A stretch of DNA of 38,137 nt, taken from positions 1 to 38,137 of the forward strand of contig CAZBQG010000005.1 in NCBI GenBank assembly GCA_964493945.1. Direction: 5' to 3'. The position numbers and the translations under genes were made by a program. Position 1 is the first letter of the stretch. Each line of letters opens with the position of its first letter. The notes beneath the pieces were generated by a model that had not been told where the DNA came from, ran no database searches, and worked only from the letters and a program-made list of their open reading frames with translations. This document shows positions 26,477 through 34,646 of this stretch, piece by piece. Origin of the DNA: CAZBQG01 sp964493945 (GTDB lineage Bacteria > Pseudomonadota > Alphaproteobacteria > Rhodospirillales > UBA2165).

Positions 26477-28906
26477 TTATGGCTGTGAGTGCATATCTCC
26501 AATCTTCAGCGAATGGACCAGACAGGCGGTCAGGCGGTCGATCTGGAGGGGCTTGGTGGTATAGCTCTCGAAGCCCGCTGCCATTCCGCGGTCGACATCC
26601 TTTGGCATGGCGCTGGCGCTCAGGGCGATGACCGGGATTTGGCTGGTTTCACTGCTTTCCTTTAGATGGGTGAGGCCTGGAAGCCATCCATACCGGGCAG
26701 GTTAATGTCCAATAATATGGCATCTGGCCGCAGCTCACGGGCCATATCAATGCCTTCCTCGGCGGTTCGCGCGGTGGCCAGGGTGATCTTCTCATACCGG
26801 CTTAGTATTTCGGCTATCAGCTTCAAATTGCTTGGGTTATCTTCCACGTAAAGCACGGTGCGCGGATCGCTCATGGCACCCAGCGCCTCGTCTGAAGCAT
26901 GGTCGGTGGCGATATCGCCAGACGGCTCTGATTTGTTCTCCGAGGTGACGGGAAGCTCGACCCAGAAGCTACTTCCCTCTCCTGGGCGGCTTTCGAGCCC
27001 CATGCGCCCATCCATCAACTCGACCAGCATCTTGGTGATGGTCAGTCCGATCCCCGAACCCTCCACCTCTCCGGCTTCCTGGCCCAGACGGTTGAAGGGT
27101 TCGAATATGGAGCTGATTTTTTCAGCCTCGATCCCCGGACCGTTGTCGGCCACTGTGATCCGGTAACCTGTGACCCCTTCATCATCAACTGAGGTGCTTA
27201 ATTTCACCTCTCCGCCTTCGTTGTTATATTTGATCGCGTTGGCAACCAAATGAACCAAAATCTGCTTGAAGCGGGTGAAGTCGGCGAGGATAAGGGCTCC
27301 GTTCCCGGACACTGTGTTGGCGGTTTCGTCGATGATGGTGATGTTCCGTTCCTCGGTCAACGGTGCCAGAAGATTGAGGCATTCCTCAATGGCCTGAACC
27401 GGATCCATGGGTTCAACCGATAGGGCCAGATTGCCAGATTCTATGCGCGACAAATCGAGTATCTCATTGATCAGGCCATGGAGATGGTGCCCCGCCTTAA
27501 GGATCAGCCCTGCATATTCATAACGTTGTTCCGCTGTCGGCTTTTTTATCGGCTTGGCCTGAAGGAGCTGGGCAAAGCCCAGAATAGCGTTCAGGGGCGT
27601 GCGCAGTTCGTGGCTCATGGAGGAAAGGAAACGGGATTTGGCCAGGTTGGCATTCTCCGCCTGCTCCTTGGCCATCTGGAGCGACCGCTCTTCGCGCTTG
27701 ACGTTGGTTATGTCGCGGACGATGCCGGTGAACAACACCCGCTCGCCCAGCTCGACCCGGCTGGTGGCGAGGTAAATGGGGATGGCCCGTCCCCCCTTGC
27801 ATGCCGCGATCAAGTCTCTCCCCCGTCCCAAGACCCGGGAGATTCCCGTGCGCAGATAGTTTTCCAATTGCGCGTCGTGGGCCGAGGCATCCGCCTCCCC
27901 CATGAGCAGGGATACGGGCTTGCCGATGATCTCCTCGCCCGTATAGCCGAAGATCGTCTCGGCCGCCGCGTTGAAGCTTTCGATGATGCCCGCCCGTCGA
28001 TGGTGATGATGCCGTCGGCCGCCGTATCCGCAATAGAGCGCAGGCGCTCCGTTCGCTCCTCGACGCGGTGCTCCAACTCGGCGTTTAGTTCGCGGATTTC
28101 GGCTCCGGCACGCAAATTCTCAGTGATGTGGTTGTGCGATTGACGGGTACCGAAGCCGATCAGGGCCAGACCCAGGAACCAGATAAAACCGTGCGAGCCA
28201 TAAAGCGCCAAGTCTGAAGCATGCTCGGCGGCAAGATAGGGCGCCAAGGGAATGGCAACCCCCACACCGCCCCGGAAATCACCTTCCTTGAAATCCAGAT
28301 GGCCGTGGCATTTTTCGCAGCCCTTCTCCATATACATGGGCCGCATCAAGCGCAGGAATGGCCTGCCATCGATATCCGCCACTTCCCGGAATTCCTTGGC
28401 ACCTCCTTTCATGGCCTTTAAAGCCGCCGTTTCCCATTTGTCTGGCGCGTTGCCCGGGCGCAGCACCACCAGACCGGTGATCTTGCCCCGAATGCCATAG
28501 AGCACCTTATAGTCCTCCATCAATTGGCGCACCATATAGGCGGGGTTGAGCAGAGTTAGCGCCTTGCCCGACGGCGTTTGGATATCGCGTTCTGGTACAT
28601 GCTCCATATAGGGACTGGGTGGCGTCTCTTTGGTGACCGAAACATAGACGCCGCCATGTTTGGTGCCCCACAGCCGGAACCCCTGGTCCTTGTTGAAATG
28701 GGCCAATGCCTCTTTGCGGGCCAGGTCCATGGTCTTTTGCCCGTCGAGATAAAGATCCCAAACCAGGGATATGGCAATGATCCCTGCCTATATGACGAGG
28801 ATCGCCGCTACATACCGCCAGAAGAATTTAAGCCTAAAGCGTTCCGTTACCCCTGGGCGCCCAGGGGGGAAATATCTGATCCGGAGTTTTTCATGGCGTC
28901 CAGCAT
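26477..28906 (-). pseudogene. Hybrid sensor histidine kinase with heme-c Tll0287-like sensor, disrupted
   Basis: About 800 aa if repaired. Order: TM helix (near 28790-28850), periplasmic Tll0287-like (DUF3365) domain with a CEKCH heme-c site (near 28310), second TM (about 28140-28210), PAS (about 27700-28050), HisKA with SHELRTPLN, HATPase (DNGPGIEAEK, GSGIGLTI), and a C-terminal receiver with LLDINLPGMDG and TTKP. Three single-base losses in G/C runs break the frame: near 28851, 27990 and 26674; an in-frame TAG at 28788-28790 sits in the first TM helix, where tryptophan would be natural. Proposed start ATG 28906 after GAGGTGG. It would sense redox or a small ligand; it sits just upstream of the transporter operon and may regulate it. 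Confidence 0.75.
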
Positions 28907-28922
28907 ATTTCCACCTCGCCCA

Positions 28923-28963
28923 CCCTGCTGTGAGCAGGGCGTTTCCTCTTTATAGCTATTATA
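28923..28963 (-). promoter_or_regulatory. Promoter -10 and leader hairpin before the sensor kinase
   Basis: A perfect TATAAT (complement of 28958-28963) would start transcription near 28951, 45 bases before the kinase ATG. Its -35 is unclear (TTCTGG with a 15-base spacer, or TTGAAA with 22). Within the leader a perfect 7-bp hairpin, 28923-28929 with 28933-28939 (3-base loop), has no T-tract on the minus strand, so it is more likely a leader element than a purN terminator. On the plus strand a T-rich tail follows, but no plus-strand gene ends there. Confidence 0.45.
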
Positions 28964-29008
28964 AATATTTGGCGGAAACCAGAATTTTCAAGCTTTACTT
29001 CACTATCC

Positions 29009-29650
29009 CTAGCCCGGCGGATTGATCATTGCGGCGGCGGGTGGGGCGGCATTGTTGATCTCCACCCGCTCGCCGGCGACCCGGACCCGGCCCAGGGCGA
29101 TCAGGCGGACGGCCAGGGGATAGATGCGGTGTTCCTCGGTCAGCACCCGCCTCGCCAGTTCCTCTGCCGTGTCGCCCTGCAAAATGGGCACGGCGGCCTG
29201 GGCGATGATCGGCCCGTCATCCATGGCCGGGCGCACGAAATGGATGGTGCAGCCGCCGAAACGCACCCCCGCATCGATGGCCCTTTGATGGGTGTCCAGC
29301 CCCTTGAAGGACGGCAGAAGGGACGGGTGGATATTGATCAGCCGGTCCAGCCACTTATTGACGAAATGATCGGTCAGAAGGCGCATGAAGCCGGCCAGGC
29401 AGACCAGATTGGTACCCGGCAAAATTTCCGCCATCAAGGCGTCCTCGAAGGGCTGGCGCCCGTCGAATTGCTTGTGGTCCACGATTGCGGTTTCGATGCC
29501 CGCCTCTTTCGCCCGCTCCAGGCCGTAGGCGCCGGCTTTGTTGGAAATCACCTGCTGGATCTGAAAAGGCGCGCCGGGTTGGCCCGCCGCATCGATCAGG
29601 CTTTGCAGATTGGTGCCGCCCCCCGAAATCAGAACGGCTACCTTCAGCAT
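29009..29650 (-). CDS. purN: Phosphoribosylglycinamide formyltransferase PurN
   Basis: Third step of purine synthesis: transfers formyl from 10-formyl-THF to GAR. 213 aa from ATG 29650 (MLKVAVLISGGGTNLQ), eight bases after GAGG; an ATG two codons earlier is possible. Phosphate loop GGGTNLQ at about 10-16; catalytic N and H in NIHPSLLPSFKG and D in AMDDGPIIAQ. Overlaps the purM stop by seven bases. Confidence 0.96.
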   Translation of the reverse strand: MLKVAVLISGGGTNLQSLIDAAGQPGAPFQIQQVISNKAGAYGLERAKEAGIETAIVDHKQFDGRQPFEDALMAEILPGTNLVCLAGFMRLLTDHFVNKWLDRLINIHPSLLPSFKGLDTHQRAIDAGVRFGGCTIHFVRPAMDDGPIIAQAAVPILQGDTAEELARRVLTEEHRIYPLAVRLIALGRVRVAGERVEINNAAPPAAAMINPPG

Positions 29651-30720
29651 TCCCATGCCTCGTTCGTGCCCGTGAGGGTGATGCTGTCTTCGCCGTCCGC
29701 GCGCGCCACCACCCGCCCGATGGGGGTGAGGGTTTCGCCCGCCTGGGCCAGAACGCGGCTGATCTCGTCACATTTATTTGGCGCGCAAATGAGCACCATG
29801 CCGATGCCGCAATTAAACGTGCCGGCCATGTCGGAAGCATCCAGCCCGCCCATCTCCGCCAGCCAGGAGAAAAGCTCGCCAAAACGCCAGGCCGTTGCGT
29901 CCAGTTCCGCCCCCAGCCCCTCGGGTATGACCCGCCCGATATTGCCGGTGAGGCCGCCACCGGTGATATGGGCCAACCCATGGACGCCGCCTTCGTTGAT
30001 CGCCGCCAGACAACTTTTCACATAAATCCGCGTGGGGCGGAGCAGCGTTGGTCCTAATGTCTCATCGGCGTCAAAGGGTGCGGGCCCGGCCAGGTCCAGC
30101 CCTTCGCGCTCGATCAGGCTGCGGACCAGGGAAAATCCGTTGGAATGAACGCCGTTTGATGCCAGCCCCAACAGCACATCGCCTTCGGCCACCTCTTTTC
30201 CGGTGGGCACCTCGTCCCGCTCCACGGCGCCGACGGCAAAGCCGGCCAGATCGTAATGGCCCTGGCCGTACATGCCGGGCATCTCGGCAGTCTCACCGCC
30301 GATCAGAGTGCAGCCCGCCATTTGGCAGCCTTCGGCAATGCCCGCCACCACGTCCCTGGCGAGCCCGGGTTCAAGTTGACCCGTCGCGAAATAATCCAGA
30401 AAAAATAATGGCTCGGCGCCCTGCACCACCAAATCGTTGACGCACATGGCAACCAGATCGATGCCCACATATTGATGCAGGCCCGCTTCCCGGGCCAGGA
30501 TCAGTTTGGTTCCCACACCATCGGTAGCGGCGACCAGGACCGGGTCTTCATAGCCGGCGGCTTTGGGATCGAAGAGAGCACCAAATCCACCCAGCCCATC
30601 CATGGCACCCGGGCGCCGGGTTGCTTCGGCCAGGGGTTTGATGGTTTCAACAATGGAATCGCCGGCGGCGATATCGACGCCGGCCTGCTTGTAGTCGAGC
30701 TTGTCGCGGGGGTTGGCCAT
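29644..30720 (-). CDS. purM: Phosphoribosylformylglycinamidine cyclo-ligase PurM
   Basis: AIR synthetase: ATP-dependent closure of FGAM to AIR. 358 aa from ATG 30720 (MANPRDKLDYKQAGVDI, the family's usual start); the frame is open 35 codons further but without conserved sequence. ATDGVGTKLILA near 64-75, GGETAEMPGMY near 160, and ITGGGLTGNIGRV near 255 are family motifs. No clear Shine-Dalgarno. Couples into purN; divergent from the DUF2066 gene. Confidence 0.96.
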   Translation of the reverse strand: MANPRDKLDYKQAGVDIAAGDSIVETIKPLAEATRRPGAMDGLGGFGALFDPKAAGYEDPVLVAATDGVGTKLILAREAGLHQYVGIDLVAMCVNDLVVQGAEPLFFLDYFATGQLEPGLARDVVAGIAEGCQMAGCTLIGGETAEMPGMYGQGHYDLAGFAVGAVERDEVPTGKEVAEGDVLLGLASNGVHSNGFSLVRSLIEREGLDLAGPAPFDADETLGPTLLRPTRIYVKSCLAAINEGGVHGLAHITGGGLTGNIGRVIPEGLGAELDATAWRFGELFSWLAEMGGLDASDMAGTFNCGIGMVLICAPNKCDEISRVLAQAGETLTPIGRVVARADGEDSITLTGTNEAWEC

Positions 30721-30813
30721 GGTTTGGTTTGAAAACCCTTTCACCCAGGCCCCAACATGATAGATTATGGACCAAGGCGTGCATAAAATATTCCGGAACC
30801 GGGGCAGTTGGCA

Positions 30814-32001
30814 ATGATCGAGCAAAGCACAAGCTTAGCAAGGCTTAGGAGCCGGCTTTTGGTCCGGCCCGTGGCGCTTGTGTTTTTCGTTCTGCTACTG
30901 ATTCCCTTTTCTTTTTCGCAGGTCTCGGCCGCTGATCTGTTCACGGTTGCCGGTGTGGATGTGGATGTGACGGCAGACAGCGCCGAGGCTGCGCGCAAAC
31001 AGGCCCTGAAGGCGGGCGAGGGGTTGGCCTTCGAGCGTTTGCTCAAACGCCTGACCCTGAAGGCCGACCGGGAACGGCTTCCCAGGCTGAAGCCCGGCGA
31101 AATAGCCCCCTTCGTGCGGGATTTCCAGGTGAGCGAGGAAAAATCCTCTCCGGTCCGCTATCTGGCCAAGCTTACTTTCCACTTCAAGGCACCCCTTTTG
31201 CGCGATCTGCTTCGCGATTACGGGTTGGAATTCGCCGAAACTCCCTCCAAACCGGTTCTTTTGCTGCCCGTATTCCGCTCCCTGGGCGTGGTCTCGCTAT
31301 GGGACGACCCCAATCCCTGGCGGCGGGTATGGAAGGGGGCTGAAAAGTCATCGGGTCTGGTGCCTTTGCGCTTGCCCCGGGGGGATTTGACCGATATCGC
31401 CACCATCGGTGCCGAGCAGGCGGTGAGCGGCGACAAACAGCGCCTGGAAGCCCTGGTCCGGCGCCATAAGGTCTCGGACGTGATGGTCGCCCTGGCGGTT
31501 ATGGGTGCGAACCGCAAGGGCCTGCGCCAGGTGCGGATCACACTCGACCGGTATAACCGCCAGCGTGACGATCAGCGTCTGGAACTGGCTCTGGACGGGG
31601 CGCCGGGCGAGGCGTTGGATTTGCTTTTGGGCCGGGCCCAGATTGCGGTCAGGGACGGCATCGAGGAAATGTGGAAGCGTGATAATATTTTGCGTTTCGA
31701 CAGCGCCACGGTGCTCGCCGTGACCCTGCCCATCCGGAGTTTGCTGGATTGGGTCGAGGCGAAAAAGCGCCTGGGCGTCATCGCCGTTATCCAGCGCCTG
31801 GATTTGGTCTTGATTTCCAGGGACGAGGTGCGCATCAATCTCCATCATATCGGCGAGGTGGAGCAGCTTTCCCTGGCCCTGGCCCAGGCGGATATGGTAC
31901 TGGCCCAGGAGGAAAGGGGATGGATTCTGGGCTTACAGGGCCGGGCCAATAGTGGGCAGGGCCGGGGCATCCCAATACGCCCGAAGAAAGACGGCGCATG
32001 A
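30814..32001 (+). CDS. DUF2066 family protein
   Basis: 395 aa from ATG 30814 (a TTG two codons earlier is the alternative). N-terminal signal peptide: MIEQSTSLARLRSRLL then a hydrophobic core ending near VSAAD, so exported to the periplasm. The mature part begins LFTVAGVDVDVTADSAEAAR, the usual DUF2066 opening. Function unknown. Its place upstream of the phosphotransferase, permease and Hda-like genes, divergent from purMN, is a conserved alphaproteobacterial arrangement. The stop overlaps the next ATG by four bases (ATGA). Confidence 0.85.
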   Translation: MIEQSTSLARLRSRLLVRPVALVFFVLLLIPFSFSQVSAADLFTVAGVDVDVTADSAEAARKQALKAGEGLAFERLLKRLTLKADRERLPRLKPGEIAPFVRDFQVSEEKSSPVRYLAKLTFHFKAPLLRDLLRDYGLEFAETPSKPVLLLPVFRSLGVVSLWDDPNPWRRVWKGAEKSSGLVPLRLPRGDLTDIATIGAEQAVSGDKQRLEALVRRHKVSDVMVALAVMGANRKGLRQVRITLDRYNRQRDDQRLELALDGAPGEALDLLLGRAQIAVRDGIEEMWKRDNILRFDSATVLAVTLPIRSLLDWVEAKKRLGVIAVIQRLDLVLISRDEVRINLHHIGEVEQLSLALAQADMVLAQEERGWILGLQGRANSGQGRGIPIRPKKDGA

Positions 32002-32564
32002 GTAAAGACGACATACGCATGAATTTGCCGAATTTGATCAGCTTCGGCCGGCTGTTGGCCGTGCCGGTCTGCGTCTGGCTGATCCTGGATGGTAATATGC
32101 GCGTGGCTTTCTGGGTCTTCCTCGCCGCCTGTGTGAGCGACGCGGTTGATGGTTTTATCGCCAAGAAATTCGACTGCGAAACCGTGCTGGGCGGGTTTCT
32201 CGACCCCATCGCCGACAAGGCCCTCCTGGTCAGTGTTTTCATCGGGTTGGGTCAGGCGGGCCTGATCGAAAGCTGGCTGGTTATCTTGGTGGTTTTCCGG
32301 GATGGGCTGATCATCCTCGGCGCCTTTCTCTATCAGCTTCTATATCAGCGCCTGATCATGCAGCCCCTGATGATCAGTAAGGTGAACACGACCGCCCAGT
32401 TCGTTATGGCCGGCTCGGTTTTGGCCATGGCCGGTTTCGGATTGGAATATCCGCTGTTCCACGGGATGCAAGTCTATCTGGTGGCGGGCACCACCTTGGC
32501 GTCGGGCGCCAGTTACGTCATCCGGTGGAGCTACCGGGCCGTGGCCATGGAGCCCGGTGATTGA
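31998..32564 (+). CDS. CDP-alcohol phosphatidyltransferase family protein
   Basis: 188 aa integral membrane enzyme that displaces CMP from a CDP-alcohol, as in phosphatidylglycerophosphate or cardiolipin-type lipid synthesis. The signature reads D48-x2-D51-G52-x2-A55-K56-x8-G65-x3-D69-x3-D73; the usual arginine after A55 is lysine. About five to six TM helices. It is a pgsA-type paralog; the exact acceptor cannot be read. Overlaps both neighbours by four bases. Confidence 0.9.
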   Translation: MSKDDIRMNLPNLISFGRLLAVPVCVWLILDGNMRVAFWVFLAACVSDAVDGFIAKKFDCETVLGGFLDPIADKALLVSVFIGLGQAGLIESWLVILVVFRDGLIILGAFLYQLLYQRLIMQPLMISKVNTTAQFVMAGSVLAMAGFGLEYPLFHGMQVYLVAGTTLASGASYVIRWSYRAVAMEPGD

Positions 32565-33628
32565 GCGCCACGGCCAAAACGTGGATATGGATCGCAGTCC
32601 TGGCGGGCTTCGGTGGGGTCATCTATTTGTCCAGTGCCGTCCTTTTGCCCTTCGTCGCGGGCATGGCCGTCGCCTATTTCCTGGATCCCCTGGCCGACCG
32701 GCTGGAAGCCTGGCGGTGTTCGCGCACCCTGGCGACGATTATCATCACGGCGGGTTTTTTTCTGATCGTTGTCTTGCTCATCTTGCTGATATTTCCTCTG
32801 CTGCAAGGTCAGATCATCGGGCTTATCCGCAAGATCCCGGCCCTGGTGGAAAACCTCACCCAATGGCTGGCACCGTTCCAGGAAGAGCTGGAGGCTCAGT
32901 TCAGCGGTGATAAAAAAGACAAGTTGCGGGCCCTCTCGGAAAGTTTCGCGGGCACCGCCGGAAAATGGTTTGCGGGTATTTTGAAGGGTATCTGGCAGGG
33001 CGGCTTGGCCTTGTTCAACCTGCTCTCGCTTTTGTTTATCACGCCCCTGGTCAGCTTCTATCTGCTGCGCGATTGGGACCGTATCACGGCGGCCGTCGAT
33101 GGCTGGCTGCCCCGCGCTCAGGCGCCTAAAATCCGTGCTATTCTGACTGATATCGATATCAGCCTGGCCGGTTTCGTGCGGGGGCAGGGGACGGTTTGCC
33201 TGGTGCTGGGCGCCTTCTACGGCATCGGCCTGACCCTGACCGACCTGGATTTCGGGCTTCTCGTCGGCATCGGGACCGGGCTTATTTCCTTCATCCCCTA
33301 TTTCGGCATGTTGATCGGCATGGCCGGCGCCCTGGCCATCGCCATCGCCCAGTTCACAGACTGGATTCCCATCGCACTTGTCCTGGCCGTGTTCATCGCC
33401 GGGCAAATCCTGGAAGCCGTACTCATGACGCCCAAGCTGGTCGGCGACAAGGTGGGGCTGCACCCGGTCTGGATCATTTTCGCCCTGATGGCCGGCGGGG
33501 CCGGTTTCGGCTTTACCGGGCTTCTTTTGGCCGTTCCCGTGGCCGCCGCCATCGGCGTGCTGGTCCGCCATTTCCTGAGCGGCTATCTGGACAGCGAGCT
33601 TTATGGCGGCGAGGATGGGGAGTCCTAG
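32561..33628 (+). CDS. AI-2E family transporter (PerM-like)
   Basis: 355 aa, about eight TM helices with a hydrophilic section at about 95-140. Typical family segments: PFVAGMAVAYFLDPLADRLE near 29-48 and GLISFIPYFGMLIGM near 240-255. Begins at TTG 32561, whose TTGA overlaps the previous stop, with GGAG upstream. The family's role is disputed (autoinducer-2 export or Na+/H+ exchange in studied members). Confidence 0.9.
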   Translation: MSATAKTWIWIAVLAGFGGVIYLSSAVLLPFVAGMAVAYFLDPLADRLEAWRCSRTLATIIITAGFFLIVVLLILLIFPLLQGQIIGLIRKIPALVENLTQWLAPFQEELEAQFSGDKKDKLRALSESFAGTAGKWFAGILKGIWQGGLALFNLLSLLFITPLVSFYLLRDWDRITAAVDGWLPRAQAPKIRAILTDIDISLAGFVRGQGTVCLVLGAFYGIGLTLTDLDFGLLVGIGTGLISFIPYFGMLIGMAGALAIAIAQFTDWIPIALVLAVFIAGQILEAVLMTPKLVGDKVGLHPVWIIFALMAGGAGFGFTGLLLAVPVAAAIGVLVRHFLSGYLDSELYGGEDGES

Positions 33629-34307
33629 AAAAATTTCCACCGGCCCAAGCCAGATGCCCCTTGATTTTGCCCATCGTCCCGCCCTTTCGGGCGATGATTT
33701 TTTGGTCGCGCCGTCCAACCAGGGCGCCGTCGATTGGCTTGACCGCTGGCCCGATTGGCCTTCTCCGGCACTGGTGCTTTTTGGCCCGCCGGGTTCGGGC
33801 AAGAGCCATTTGGCCAATGTCTTCATGGCCAAAACAAGCGCCCGGGCACTGGAGCGGGGTGATCTGGGCCGGGCGGACGGGGAAGAACTGGCGGCCCGTT
33901 CGCCGGTCTGGGTGGTGGATGATGCCGATCAAGGCTGGGACGAGGAGGGGCTGCTTCATCTCTATAATTCCCTGGCCGGGCGGGGCGGCCATATGCTGTT
34001 TTGCGCGAAAGCGCCGCCATCCGCTTGGGGACTTAAGCTGGCCGATCTGGCATCAAGGCTGAAGGCGGCCCAGGCGGTTGAAATCGGGCTGCCCGGCGAT
34101 GCCTTGTTCGAGGCCGTGCTGGTCAAGCTTTTCTCGGACCGCCAATTGAGGGTGCAGGCTGGGGTGGTGGATTTCCTGGTGGCGCGCATGGAACGGTCCC
34201 TGGACGCGGCACGCCGACTGGTCGCGGAAATCGACGCCATGGCCCTGGCCGAGCGACGCAACGTAACGGTACCGCTGGTCAGCCGTGTGCTGGGTGAGAG
34301 GGAGTGA
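33603..34307 (+). CDS. hda: Hda-like DnaA-regulatory inactivator (HdaA)
   Basis: AAA+ protein that promotes hydrolysis of DnaA-ATP together with the DNA-loaded sliding clamp, limiting re-initiation. 234 aa. SQMPLDF at about 16-22 is a clamp-binding motif (compare QLSLPL in E. coli Hda); this excludes a start at the methionine inside it (33654). ATG 33603 or 33615 are possible; neither has a strong ribosome site. Walker A GPPGSGKSHL at about 61-70, Walker B WVVDDAD near 103. Lacks the DnaA DNA-binding domain IV. Overlaps the permease end by 26 bases. Confidence 0.9.
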   Translation: MAARMGSPRKISTGPSQMPLDFAHRPALSGDDFLVAPSNQGAVDWLDRWPDWPSPALVLFGPPGSGKSHLANVFMAKTSARALERGDLGRADGEELAARSPVWVVDDADQGWDEEGLLHLYNSLAGRGGHMLFCAKAPPSAWGLKLADLASRLKAAQAVEIGLPGDALFEAVLVKLFSDRQLRVQAGVVDFLVARMERSLDAARRLVAEIDAMALAERRNVTVPLVSRVLGERE

Positions 34308-34311
34308 GCCG

Positions 34312-34638
34312 ATGAGTTCATTTGCTTTTTATCTGGGCGCCGCCCTGGCCGAGATTGCCGGGTCTTTCGCCTTTTGGGCCTGGTTGCGTCTGGGCAAAAG
34401 CATTCTTTGGGTTTTGCCCGGCATCCTCTGTCTCATATTGTTTGCCATATTGCTGACGCGCATCGATGCGGCTTTTGCCGGGCGTGCCTATGCGGCCTAT
34501 GGCGGTATCTATATCATCGCGTCGTTGTTCTGGCTGTGGATCATCGAAGGGGCCAGGCCCGACCGCTGGGATATGGTGGGCGCCAGCCTGTGCCTTCTGG
34601 GAGCGGGGGTTATCTTGTTGGGCTCCAGAGCTGTCTGA
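34312..34638 (+). CDS. ynfA: YnfA family (UPF0060) small membrane protein
   Basis: 108 aa, four TM helices, SMR-like fold. Family features: EIAGSFAFWAWLRLGKS near 14-30, AAYGGIYIIASLFWLW near 62-77, and the end DRWDMVGASLCLLGAGVILL. ATG 34312 with GGAGTGAG just upstream. Small multidrug efflux has been proposed for the family. Starts four bases after the Hda stop; convergent with the glycosyltransferase, eight bases away, without a visible terminator. Confidence 0.93.
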   Translation: MSSFAFYLGAALAEIAGSFAFWAWLRLGKSILWVLPGILCLILFAILLTRIDAAFAGRAYAAYGGIYIIASLFWLWIIEGARPDRWDMVGASLCLLGAGVILLGSRAV

Positions 34639-34646
34639 GGGGCCGC

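Noticed and set aside
30721..30813. Divergent promoters between purM and the DUF2066 gene
   Set aside because: Promoters must be near, but no -35/-10 pair on either strand was good enough to place; no purine riboswitch-like structure was seen.
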